This document shows positions 11,198-23,400 of a DNA stretch of 64,000 nucleotides, piece after piece. The stretch spans positions 6,718,991-6,782,990 of the forward strand of contig JAZAYU010000015.1 in NCBI GenBank assembly GCA_038501625.1, given 5' to 3'. Below the pieces are notes generated by a model. That model saw only the letters and a program-made list of their open reading frames with translations. It searched no databases and was not told the origin of the DNA. Source of the stretch: Corbicula japonica (lineage: Eukaryota; Mollusca; Bivalvia; Venerida; Cyrenidae). The position numbers were made by a program, and so were the translations under genes. How positions within the stretch are numbered: the stretch's first letter is position 1; every line of letters begins with the position of its first letter.

Positions 11198-13660
11198 GAT
11201 AAATAAGTCCCTTGGTTTGGGGAACCAGCAAGGTAATATATAAACAGTTTTCTGTACGATCAAAAAATGAAACATAAACCCTTCAAATATTGTATTTACA
11301 AACCATCATAATATATACTTGCAATAAAAGGAAAAAAGAAGCAATAAATCTTCACTAATAATCATGAACAAATAGAAAATATGGCAATAAAATTAAAAAT
11401 ATGGCAAGTGCATGTGAAAGAGGTAGTAAAATTTATATACTGGTTTGCAAAAGAAAAAAAGAAGAAATGAAGCATGTGAAGAGCACAACACCACATCAAA
11501 TTGATGTTAACATGCTTATTTTAGTAAAAACCCGTGAGACATGTCTATGTTTAACAATCAAAAAGCTTTAATTACTGGTACAATTTGTACCTTATAGGAT
11601 GTAACAATTACTGCAGTAATTGCCTGGAAACTTCCAGTTTTGTAAATGTTAATGAAACGGTCATTACTTGTGGCTTGTATTCCAACATGAAAAACGCATT
11701 TTGCCAATAAATGCCATCTTACACATTTTATAAAAACTGTTGCCTGGCAACAAAAGTTAAATACTGATTGTGTGTCTACTAATTATGCACTAGAAATATT
11801 TTGAGAAGCAGAACACGACAAGAAAAAGCTAGATGGCAAATCAATTTTATAAAATCATAAAAATACAAAGTCTTAAAAGACAGACAGAACAAATTATTAA
11901 CACATGAGATTTCTACATGTATTTCAAAAGCCCTATACAGTTTAGAGGTCCTCACAGCAGGCTTCTGTGCCTTTTTAAGGCAATCAAGATACATTAAGCT
12001 TAAATGTTCTAGTTTTTTTCAATCATGCAGGGTTACTGGTTACTGCTGTTATTGGAGTAAGATTTGAATGGCTGTGAATTCTGTATCAACTCCCCACCAC
12101 TACACAGATATTCAATGTTCATAGCCATAGCCTCTCGAGACATTGTTTCCTATAGAAGTCCTTAAGTAAAGACAAACAAAGAACTCCAAACTTCTTGAAG
12201 AAATCCAGTACAAATTACTGAACTAAATTTGAATTCAGTTATATCTAATAAACAATCTGAAACTGATCAATAATGTCAATATGAATAAATACTATGATAA
12301 AACCCTACATGATGATGAGAAACTTATTTACACAACACTTTATTATGATACACGATAGATATGTTACAGACACCTAAGTTGTAAAACACTCAAAATACTG
12401 AGAACAATTTTTAAAATAAAATAAAAAGTTTTATTTAAGTTCACATCCAAGAACATAACAACACGTAAACAAATCTAAAATGTCTGTTAAGTCTATATCA
12501 GTAACAACATATGCAAAAAATAACTAACAAAATAGCTCAAAAAGGAGGAAAACAAATTTCAAGCCACAATTATGCATTAAAGCAGATATAAAGTTATTCC
12601 ATGCTTAACTTAGTTACTTGATTTAGATTTGCTATTCTAAAACAGTCCATTAATATTTAATAAACAATTTCTAGATTTTTAGATTTTTTTTTGATAGTGC
12701 AGCATAAACATTAATTTAATTTAATTTAATAAACCAGAAACTTACAAATTTTCTTTAAAGAAGAACAGCCCAACAAAATATGTAGGGTGCCGGCGATATT
12801 TTGATTGTGTTAAGTCAACTGTGACAATAAATACAGTTAGGCCCTGATGTTATATATGTATCAAATATAAATATATATAAAAACACCCGTCTTTGATGCA
12901 AAGTTTGGTCTTGTAAAACAATCAGTGTTTTCAAATATAAAAGTAAAAATAATTTATTGCACATTTTTCAAACACTACAGGGGGATAAAACTGGTGAAGA
13001 ATCTGTAACAATATGTCTTCAAATGAAAACTGCAAGCATATGTAAATTATTGCCAGACAGAACAAAAACAATTTCTTGTCATATCATAATAACTACTTGA
13101 ATGTCCTGAAAACGTTATTATTACATCAAGCTCATCACTTTGACAAGTTGTTATAATATAATTATTCATTATTTTCAAGTGCAATTGAAAGCTGGCACAA
13201 AAACCTTGATCTCAAAGCTTGGTTGGTTAACAATTGGTAGATCTGCAGAAAATTGGTAAGTTCTGTTTGATAAATAGATTTTTTTTATTCCGATCAAATA
13301 GTGCAGTTTTTAAGATGGGAGTGCAAATAGAAAATACAACTTGTCAAATAAATTTGTTTAAACATAATTTGTCAATAAAGAGTAATTTTCTGATCTGACA
13401 TGGTAATACACTATAAAACATTAATAAATATTAATAAAAAATCGAATAAAACTTTGGATAAACTACATGTAAACATGTAGCATAAAAACAAACAAACATT
13501 CTTTTTCAAATTCTGCACATTAAACAATCTTGAACTACAATGTGCTACCCAATTTATTAAAACATCTGGGATCAATGTTTGCCATGAAGAGTTTGTGTTA
13601 TCACCTAACAATATTTTGATTACCACAAAACAAACAACAAAAAACAATAAAAATGGACAA
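11198..13660. other. intergenic, nothing recognised
   Basis: This is AT-rich sequence with short runs and a small (taatt)n stretch near 12710. Neither strand gives a reading frame with recognisable protein similarity, and no copy of the window's repeat families was seen. Confidence 0.5.
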
Positions 13661-15152
13661 CTAGAATGTTGTGTTCCGCGGAACACATGTGTCGCCTGCA
13701 TGGAAAAAGTTGAAATGTGGGCCTATGTATAATCATATATAATAAAAATATTTTATTTAAGTTGATTTCAATACTACACTACAGAACACATGTGTCATCT
13801 AAATTGCATTTAAAAGGGAAATAACTAAAATAATGGTGAAACCTGAGTAATCATCTTCAAAAATTGGTTTGTAAATGAAGATGAGTTATTCAAAGTATTA
13901 AGTGCATTAATTGAACAAGTTCTTTCCATTTTACAGGCAACACTAAGTTTCATGTTAAAGTTGCATTTGAAAGGGACATAACTCATAAAATATTGAAACT
14001 GGAGTTATCATTCTTGTCATCTGGCATTGTTCATGCTGATAATATATTCCAAGTATGAAGTGAATAGGACAAGTCGTCACCTTAGTGCAATAACGGTATA
14101 AGTACGATTGAAATATGAAGGAGATATACTGTTATTGCACTCACCTTAGTGCAATAACGGTATAAGTACGATTGAAATATGAAGGAGATATACTGTTATT
14201 GCACTAAGGTGACGAAGTACTTTCAAAGTTATAGGCAACATTAAGTTTCAGGTTAAAATTGCATTTGAAAGGGGCATAATTAAAAAATATTGAAACTGGA
14301 GTTATCATTCTTGTTGTCACAGATGGCATTGTTCATGCTGATGATATATTCCAAGTATGAAGTGAAAATGACAAGTACTTTCAAAGTTATAGGCAACATT
14401 AAGTTTCAGGTTAATGTTGCATTTGAAAGGGACATAACTCATAAAATATTGAAACTTTAGTTATCATTCTTGTCGTCACAGATGGCAATGTTCATGCTGA
14501 TGATATATTCCAAGTATGAAGTGAATAGGTGAAGTACTTTCAAAGTTATAGGCAACATTAAGTTTCAGGTTAAAGTTGCATTTGAAAGGGGCATAACTCA
14601 ACAAATATTGAAACTGGAGTTATCATTCTTGTCATCACAGATGGCATTGTTCATGCTGATGATATATTCCAAGTATGAAGTGAATAGGACAAGTACTTTC
14701 AAAGTTATAGGCAACATTAAGTTTCAGGTTAAAGTTGCATTTGAAAGGGGCATAACTCAAAAAATTTTGAAACTGGAGTTATCATTCTTGTCGTCACAGA
14801 TGGCATTGTTCATGCTGATGATATATTACAAGTATGAAGTGAAAAGGTCAGGTACTTTCAAAGTTATAGGCAACATTAAGTTTCAGGTTAAAGTTGCATT
14901 TGAAACGGGCATAACTCAAAAAATATTGAAACTGGAGTTATCATTCTTGTCATCACAGATGGCATTGTTCGTGCTGATGATATATTCCAAGTATGAAGTG
15001 AATAGGACAAGTACTTTCAAAGTTATAGGCAACATTAAGTTTCAGGTTAAAGTTGGGGGACTACCGGACGACGGCACCGACGACGACAAAGACGACGACG
15101 ACGGACAATAGGATCCCTATGTGTCTACCTGCTATCGCAGGCGACACAAAAA
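13661..15152. mobile_element. hairpin-capped tandem-array element (HINE-like), about 158-bp monomers
   Basis: The left tip is ctagaatgtt followed by the palindrome gtgttccgcggaacac (13671-13686) and then tgtgtcgcctgc. The body has six to seven monomers of about 158 bp (recurrent 'ggcattgttcatgctgatga', 'caaagttataggcaacatta'). A GAC-rich run follows (15064-15107), then a hairpin gtgtctacctgctatcgcag plus gcgacac (15121-15147) and an A-run. The right hairpin arm gcaggcgacaca is the exact inverted complement of the segment just inside the left palindrome. This resembles non-autonomous Helentron (HINE/DINE) organisation. A 167-codon open frame across the array is a by-product of the repeat, not a gene. 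Confidence 0.7.
14082..14215. repeat. tandemly duplicated short palindromic insertion inside the array
   Basis: Two units of about 66 bp each have the form agtgcaataacggtata ... tatactgttattgcact, a hairpin by itself. The outer flanks gtcacctta and taaggtgac also pair. The pair interrupts one 158-bp monomer between 'aggacaagt' and 'aagtactttc', so it looks like a small MITE that inserted and then had its inner part duplicated. Confidence 0.75.
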
Positions 15153-17113
15153 GTGTATGCTTAAAAAAGTATAAAACAACTGCATTGTAATACCGGTATT
15201 AAGTATAAACAAAACGCAAGTGCAATATAGACAGTCTGCAAGCTAGAGGGCAAACAACCAAGTTTATAGACTTGATCAGATCAATTAACAGATCTCTCAA
15301 TGATGGAATACTGACGAGCATGATGTGAAAGAATGTGAATAATCAATGAAGTTTCAACTTGTCTTAAAAAAAATTGTATAACATTCTTAACTTATGCCAC
15401 AATGGGAAAAGCTTAAAATGTTTGGTAAAAGCTTTTACTACCAAGATGATTGCTTGTAATGTTCTGCCTCATGTAACACTCACTCACAATTTCCAAATTT
15501 GAAAATCAAATCTTTTGATTATTTTTTACATCACCTTTTTCGCTGATGAATTTTTTTAATTTGTTTGCCACTAGCACCATCTGACTTATTATTCAGTGGT
15601 GTTTGTACATAACAGAACAAATGTGAAATAACATCAACCTATCATTAAATAACAGAAAATAAGTATCGGTACCCGGCACAATGATGTCACAGTACAACCC
15701 TCGTATGTACAACCATGATGTAATGCAATCTCCCAGAATAACACATGTTGTTGTTCTTGCGTAGATCATAAACAATAATACTTCACGATCTATATACACT
15801 AATATCCACCTTGGAGGTATATAAACTTGTAGTTCATATATGTCTATTTCCTACCAAACAGTCACAAAAACTGTTTCTAGAGTGCTAGGGGTTATTTTCT
15901 AAGGGACAACTTCAACAACAGGTTCAACCTGTTTCCTTGATGTTTCTGCACCTTTCTTGCAATCTCACTGCAACCTGGGGTCATGGATGATAATCACTTA
16001 CTGAAATATGAATTGTGGGATGTTCCATGGATGATACACACATGGCATTGTCTTAGAACTACACATTATGTCGTTGTGTCAGAAACTACAGCCAAGCAGA
16101 AAAAGCTTAACATAAAATAATGAATCACACTTTTGCAAGCAGCTTCACAAGCAAATTCCAGCACCTTGTGTACGATATGTATCTTGGATGCAGGAGAAAA
16201 CATTTTTCTTTTAGCAAAACCTTCATGATTTCTGATGTCTATATTCACAGACCTCTTTCTGAAATTCTAACAAGATCATTAAATACTTCTCCTGGCTTGC
16301 CTCTGCTACCTTCCTTAATGTTGAATATATGTTGAATGTTATTTTTTTCTTTGAATTTCTAACTGGTTTTATAAAATCGTTTATATCTTGCCTGAACACT
16401 AATGAATCTAAATGATTTTTTACAGCATTCTCAGATTCTTTAACACCATCATTTACTGTGTGTATGGGGGGTGGATGAATTTAGCTTGTTTCACCATTTT
16501 CTTCATGGGATATGACTACCATCCCATGGGCAACCAGTGAAGATCAAGATCAGCCAACATACATGCAGTCTGATCTGGATCTACACTTTGCTTTTAGAAT
16601 CATTAGGTTTATTCTGACCAAGAAGTAAACAGTACTACTCAGTACACATTAAATCCTAGGCTTACATTCAGAGATATGTACACAATCACCTGCATATTCA
16701 CACAGAGATCTTGCTTACATTCATGAAAATACCGACAATCTCGTAACACTTCTTGTGTTCTGAACATGACCATTTACTCAGCAGTTAAATATTGCCACTG
16801 GATTTCTAACAAATATCATTCATAGCCAATTCAGTAAACACTGCCTTTTGACTTTAGAATGGCTTTGAAGGTATAAACAAGTTGGTTTGGTTTGTGTGTA
16901 TTTTACATTGTGATTTCAATAAATAAGATGAACAGCAGGAACACTGCTTGAGTCAATGTGCTCCATGACATCGCACAGTTTCAATTACTCTGACTCAACA
17001 TAATAACTTTCATGTCTAGGAGCCGACCTTGGCCCCGTTCCAAAGTTTGGCACATTATTTGTCCCCACATTTGACCCCTGAAGTTGTCCGTCCCCTGCAC
17101 CCTGGCGTCATAG
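15153..17113. other. 3' flank of the FGFR-like gene, no exon seen
   Basis: This region lies downstream of the minus-strand gene's stop codon. A minus-strand AATAAA at about 16607-16612 is a possible poly(A) signal, but it sits inside a MITE fragment (16520-16640). No kinase-domain motif (for example HRD or DFG blocks) was found here on the minus strand. Confidence 0.5.
16520..16640. repeat. palindromic GATCCAGATC-type MITE fragment
   Basis: It contains 'gaagatcaagatcagccaac' and 'ctgatctggatctacacttt', with the downstream 'taggtttattctgaccaa' block. The TTAACCC ends are missing. Confidence 0.6.
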
Positions 17114-17472
17114 TCAAACTGACGTCGACTTGTACTGTGGATCCTCTTCACGTTGACAACACAACGCTATTGCTATGGCAACAAGTCCAGCTAACAGAAT
17201 TCCACCTGCTACAGACCCTACTATAATATACACTGTCCATACACTAAGACCGTCAGATTTGGCCGACACTTCCTTAGTGGTGTTATTTTTACTCACAGAA
17301 CTAAAGTTATTTTCCTCATTCATATCATTGTCTCCCTTGTTGTTATTTGGTGGAACGTAAGAATCGTACCCATAACTGGTATCAAACTGATCCCGATCCC
17401 GAGAGCTCGTTGGTTCATACCAGTTTGTATTGATGTTGTAATTGGTTTTCTTGTCCTTATTCTTACCGAAGT
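17114..17472 (-). CDS. FGFRL1: FGFR-like exon 7: juxtamembrane, TM helix and tail
   Basis: The acceptor is tctctttcag. It encodes 119 residues: a polar Asn/Asp/Tyr segment, then VWTVYIIVGSVAGGILLAGL and VAIAIALCC as the membrane span, then QREEDPQYKSTSV and a stop. The C-terminal T-S-V fits a class I PDZ ligand (S/T-x-V). Confidence 0.92.
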
Positions 17473-20400
17473 CTGAAAGAGAGTAGTAAAACAATATTAT
17501 GCAGCAAGTTCTCAAAATTATTAAACATTAGAACAGTTTAATTTTTTTATAACTCTTACTCCTGCACTCAATTTTAGTGCCTCATCATATTAATTTAAAT
17601 TCATGATTATTGCTTATATTCAGCCTGCAACAAGTGAAGATCAAGATCGCCCTGTACAGCCGTACTGATCAGGATCTACGCAGGTTGTACATGGGACACA
17701 AGCAGTTATCATGAACTATATCAAGCATAAATAAACATGGATAAACATATCATACTACAATATTTTTTTTCTTTTTTACTGACTGTGTTTTATGAATTTG
17801 GCCTTTCTTGACAAACATATACCGGGTATTTCACTTTTTGTAAATCAGATTAGAATTTACATGCTTTTCCCTGGATACAAGCTCAAACAGGTACTTTGTT
17901 TTTAGTTTCCAATAGTTACCCTGGTTTCCAGCTAAAACTTTTACTCTAGTTTCATATGAAAAATAACCTTGGATACCAGCTCCAATTGTTTCCAGCTCAA
18001 ACTTTTACTCTCATTTCTGTATGAAAAATAAACATGGATACCAGCCCAAATAGCTACCTTGGTTTCCTGATAGGTTATCCTGGTTTTCAGCCCAAAACAT
18101 TTACTCTGGTTTCTGGCAAAAACTAACTCCAGTTACCTGGTCTTCAAGCTCACACAAATATCTGGGATGACACTTCATCTGAATCTCTTTCTCATAACAT
18201 ATACTTGAGATTAAATCAGCTTCTAAACAGAAAGCCAATTCTATCCATGTTCCAAGAAACAAACTTGGATATAATATGCTGTTTTCTGTTGGTATAAAAT
18301 TCAACTTGTAGATTTTTTCAGACAATTGTAAAGTTACCTTGATCTATATAGGGAAAGCCCTCATAGTTGCCGTAGGGATCGGTCGTATCTTCCGTGTCTT
18401 CATACGGATCCACGTAATTATTTCTGTCTCTATCTTTCTCCTTCACTCCATCCTTCTTCTTGTTCTTGTTCTTCTTACTTTTGTTCTTCTTGTCTTTCTT
18501 CTTCTTCTTTTTATCTTTCTTTTTCTTCTTTTTCTCCTTAACCGGTTCCATGTCTGTTGTTGTGGTTTCTTCTGTTGTTGATTCTGTTGTTGTGCTTGCT
18601 GCAGACAACATACATAAAGTTATATATTAACTTTTTGCTCCATGGAATATGGCTGTTATCCCATTGGTGAACAGTGTAGATAAACATCAGCCATGCAAAT
18701 GTGCAGAACGAAATTGATTTTCACTGTTCGCATATATGATATAAGCCAAATAATAAGAATGTATTTATCATCAATTTTTATTCATGGGCATGAAACTTGG
18801 ATTTAACAGCATTTAAATGAGTTATACAATATCTGGCTTTCAATTTTCTAAACTAAAACATTTATGTACAATTTTGTGTTTCATGTCAATATAACATTCA
18901 TGGACTAATATGCAATAGATACCGCTAGTACATCAGCCCCATTAACACCACTCACACAAATCCTGTTATCCTACCCACTTTTCTTTCATTTCAGTATCAT
19001 GGTTCTTGGAACACCCATCACCCTGACTTGGAATTTGAGGTAGGACCTGGCTTTTGGAACACAACGACCCATTGCATTGACGAGGTGTTGACGTTTATTT
19101 TGCTTTGAAGACAGGGTGAAGGCCCTTCATTGGTTGTAAAGAAACTAGATTTTATCAGATTTTTTACCTTTAAACCCTTGACATTTGAAAAGGGCAATAG
19201 TGTTTGAATCTCATTGATGAAAGCACTTGTATGATATTTGGTTGCAATCTTTTGAGGGGCTTAAGGAAGTGCTCAGGAAACCAGTTTTGAGACACATAAA
19301 CAAAAAAAGCTTTACACTGCCTTGTAAAAAGTAATCCATGAATTTACCCTCCTTCTGAAGCAGTGTTTTACTTCAGTCACCAAAATAAAATTTTTAATAA
19401 TAAATTGTTAATCTTTATGATCTATTGTGGTATATACAGCTATGCATATTTGGAAAATTATGACTGAGCATAACAAAAGGAGATTTTTGTCATTTTATGT
19501 AACAACAGCTGTCATTTCAATGAAATTTTCTTCTTTCTTATGATGGTTACTCTTTATTCCATAAATACAGGTTTCTTCCCAAGTGCAACCAGTGTAAATC
19601 CAGATTAAGAATGTGCCAGATGAGCTGGTTCTATATTCTTCACATATGCCATAGAACTCAAACCTATAGAATATTTGTTAAGCTTTGTGTTATGTGCTAG
19701 AGGAATAGATCAATATAAAAATCACTATTTTCTGAGGAACATTTAAAACAGATACAGTTACAAACAAGCACCAAATCTGAGCTGTATAAACTGATGACTT
19801 ACTTGTCATGGTTGTTGTTGTTGTAGTAGTAGAGGTAGTTGTTGTTGTAGGTGTTGTTGTCGTTGTTGTTGACTTTGTTGTAGTTGTTGGGTCCAAAACC
19901 GTTAAATACATATGCACGTATTTTGAACCAAATTCATTCCCTATCAAACATGTATACTGGCCTGCATCAGCTTTGCGCACATCATGAAGTATCAAAATCT
20001 CAGGACTTTCATCGGCACTTTGAAGGAACTGCAAGCAAATTATTACATTAATGACTAATCTAATGTTTATTAAATAAATAGTAATGTAAAATAACTTTTA
20101 CAAAGGGTAAACATGCATGAGTTCTGGGTGCATTCAAGAGAATCTGTGTGCAAAAGGTACTATCATTTTTGCATCCTTGTCAATGTCATTACTTATTCTC
20201 AAGACAAAAAAAAACATATACAAGTAATGGTAATACAGTTAAATCTTGCTGTAAGCACTATCTGTGGGACTGTGAAAATCAGGTCTCATAATTGAGTTGG
20301 TATTGTTTTAAGGAATAAAATAATGGATTAAATGGAAATGTTAGGTGAAGTGTGATCTCAATAATGGGGTGTCAGGTCTGAAAAAAAAGGGGGTGTTGGC

Positions 20401-23400
20401 GAGGTTCCAGTGTATAGAACAACTGCTTTCTGCAGAGATTTAATACTTTATTGATTATAGCAAAGTAATTTCCAATCAAGTGATCAACATTAGACATAAT
20501 CTGATTTTGTAATGTGCTGATCACTGTCCATACCAGTCGGTACCGAGCTGTCAATGTTCTTGTAAAATGCAGGGCCTCTCCTCTAACATCAACAAGACTT
20601 CTGCCATATTACCCCCATATTTCCTGAACTTACAATGCATTCAACAAACCCTAAAAGCAAGGATCACTTGGAAGTGCAACAGAAGTTTTTTGAGGGAGGA
20701 AGAGTGGTCTATTGACAGAGCATCTGACTGCTCATCTGGAGATACCTGGTTTGAATCCCAGATTCTTCTGCAGTTTCCACAATTTATGTGAGTACCGGTT
20801 TCAACCAAGGAAGCAGTCATCAAGTGTGAAAATATTACTTGAAATAACTTGGTTCACAATCAATGTAAAATAAATTTATATTTCATAGAAGTTTTTCATT
20901 GGCTTACTACAACATTAAATTACTTGTCATGGTATCAATTTCTCATCATATCAATATTTAAATATGCATCGTATCGGATGACTTCATTTTCACAGATATC
21001 ACGAAGCTGGTAATACTGAAGTATGATTTATAAATCTGTGATCTGTGAGCTGAGAAGGTAAACATAGTGAAAGCTGACCCGAGACGTAACAGGTTCCTGG
21101 CACACTGTGCATTTTATTGAGTTGATGTAATCTTGTAACGACTGAGTTCACTGACTAGAATCTACTTGGAACCTAACTGCATCTGTTTAACTGATAAGTT
21201 AATTCCAAACTTGTTTGCAAACTAATGGTATGCTAAAATATATGTTGGGTAAAAATAACCTCAAAGAAATGCAATAATCAAACAATGTTAGTAAGAAAAT
21301 GGTAACCACATATAAATGTAGTAAAGTCACTAATATAGAATCTAGGAATTAGGTTCCTATGTAGATAAAAACTTTATATAAGTTAAAGTAAATATCTTGG
21401 ATGTAGTTGAAAACATGTTTTCTACTTTTGAGAAAATCTTCTGGATTTAAGGGAGAATAGCAAAAGGAGAACTGTAATGGTATCAATGCTATGTGCCATT
21501 TAAAACACTTAACTTTCCTGCTTATCTGAATGTCTATTGAGTACAAATACATTTATCATTTAAGTTTGAGCCTTTTCATGTTGAATATGATAATAAGAAA
21601 TTTTGTAAAGTCACTGATTGATTATTATATTTAAAGATCTCAACATTCTTAACTCAATGCTTTTTCTGAATGCAAGAAACATTCACTATTCTGTTGTTCA
21701 CTTAAGTCTTTCTATTAGCTACTGTTTTCTAAATTGCTGCTGATAGCATCCCCAATCTAATGGTGGTCTGGGGCCTGTTACTTACTGTATGTTGTGGTCT
21801 TGCACCTGTTATTTCAGCAGCTTCTATCCTGAGCCATTGTATCCTAGCATTTTTATCATTGGTCACGTAACAGTAGAACAAGGCATCTTCTCCCTCGTAT
21901 ATTGTGATGTTTGATGTCACATTGGCAACCAGAGGCCAAATTTTCTCTGAAACAACAAATAGGAACATGAACTTCTTTTGTACTGTTCAATGCCTGTGTC
22001 CCTAGCCCCTAGTTGACACAAATTTATAATATCCTACGTTAGTTAAACATTTTGATCATTCACAATTATGATCTACATGTAACCATGACCATATTTAACC
22101 CTTAACTCAACATATTTAGATTTTATCACAAACAGTGTAGATCCAGACAAGCCAGCACATGTGTGCCATCTGATCAGGATATACACCAGCACATGTGTGC
22201 CGTCTGATCAGGATATACACCAGCACATGTGTGCCGTCTGATTAGGATCTACACCAGCACATGTGTGCCGTCTGTTTAGGATCTACATGGTTTTCTTTGG
22301 TCAGAAATAATCTATTAAATCTTATAGTGAACATTTTATATTTCACTTGGATAAGGTATCATGAAAACACAATAACCTTAAATCAAAGCCTGTAGGGCTT
22401 AACAAAGCTTTACTTTCAACTCCATCAAAGAAATGATTCCAAGTAAGTTTCAGAACAACAAATCAACTGTAATTTTGCCTTAGACTGAGCATGTTTTCTT
22501 TATTGATATAAGCCAATTTTGATATTACTGACAATTTTATAAATGTTTTTCAGAGGAAATAATACTAAGTAATGCTGCACTTTATGACAACATTTCAATG
22601 AATGCTGTGAACTTCTTGATGACACATGTTTGTATAGGGCTTGTTTTTAGCTCCTACCATACCCTCCGAGGGACAGATGCCAGAAAAGCTTGCATCACTA
22701 ACTTGGTTCAGGTGATTTCAAGAAACCTTCCCAGAATACATCTCTCTGCTTAATTTCTACTTTCTTTACATATTAATACAACTCTTATCAATATAAAAAA
22801 ACAGCAAAGCTATTTCAACAAATTAATGTTTTCTGCAAATTCTGCAACTTTGTACAGATTTCTATCTAACAAGAAACATATGTGTTATTCCCTAGGTGAA
22901 AATCTTCCTGTTCTTGGTATCCATTTCACCTTCATTAATAATACAGGCGCACAATTAGAAATGTAGTTCATTCTTTCTGATTTATTTCAATCTCTTGCTA
23001 AAATTATATATTCTGATATCAATTAAATGAGTTCTGATGTCTACCAAGTAAGAATATATTAATTAAACAAACATTTTTATCAACCACTCAAAAAAACTAA
23101 TAAGATCAATGGAGACTGGTAGAGAAATGTCTGGACAGCATGATGTTTGACAAGTCAAATAATAATGTATGTTTGCAATCAGAGAGATTCTAAGTTTGAA
23201 AATAAAAATCTAAATATATGGTAAAGTAGATCTATGGTATGCAAGAAATTATTTTCAGTATCTGTAACATTACGACGTTATACAGACAAAATGCCATTTT
23301 ACTAAGTTTTATAAATTGCTTTTGAGTAGTAATTTTCTGGTAAGTAAATTCATCATAAACGAGAAAACTGTCTGATAATCAATGACTATTTTCCACTAGT

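Larger units (their letters stand above)
17473..19802 (-). other. FGFR-like introns 6 and 5, excluding exon 6
   Basis: The introns either side of 18338-18598 contain three MITE fragments (17620-17700, 18648-18756, 19555-19665) and loosely repeated 'ctggtttc'/'ggataccagc' phrases at 17870-18120. No further exon was recognised. Confidence 0.55.

Noticed and set aside
14608..15111. A 167-codon open frame with repeated 'LELSFLSSQMALFMLMIY'
   Set aside because: It follows the monomers of the array element at 13661-15152; other monomers of the same family contain stops in this frame.
17029..17360. Plus-strand open frames near the FGFR-like stop
   Set aside because: They are antisense shadows of the terminal exon, whose minus-strand reading has TM, tail and splice signals.
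18339..18581. Plus-strand hydrophobic open frame (FLLLLFIFLFLLFLL)
   Set aside because: It is the complement of the polylysine-coding exon of the FGFR-like gene.
20700..20768. tRNA gene
   Set aside because: A and B boxes are present but the acceptor and anticodon stems do not pair, so a SINE head is the better reading.
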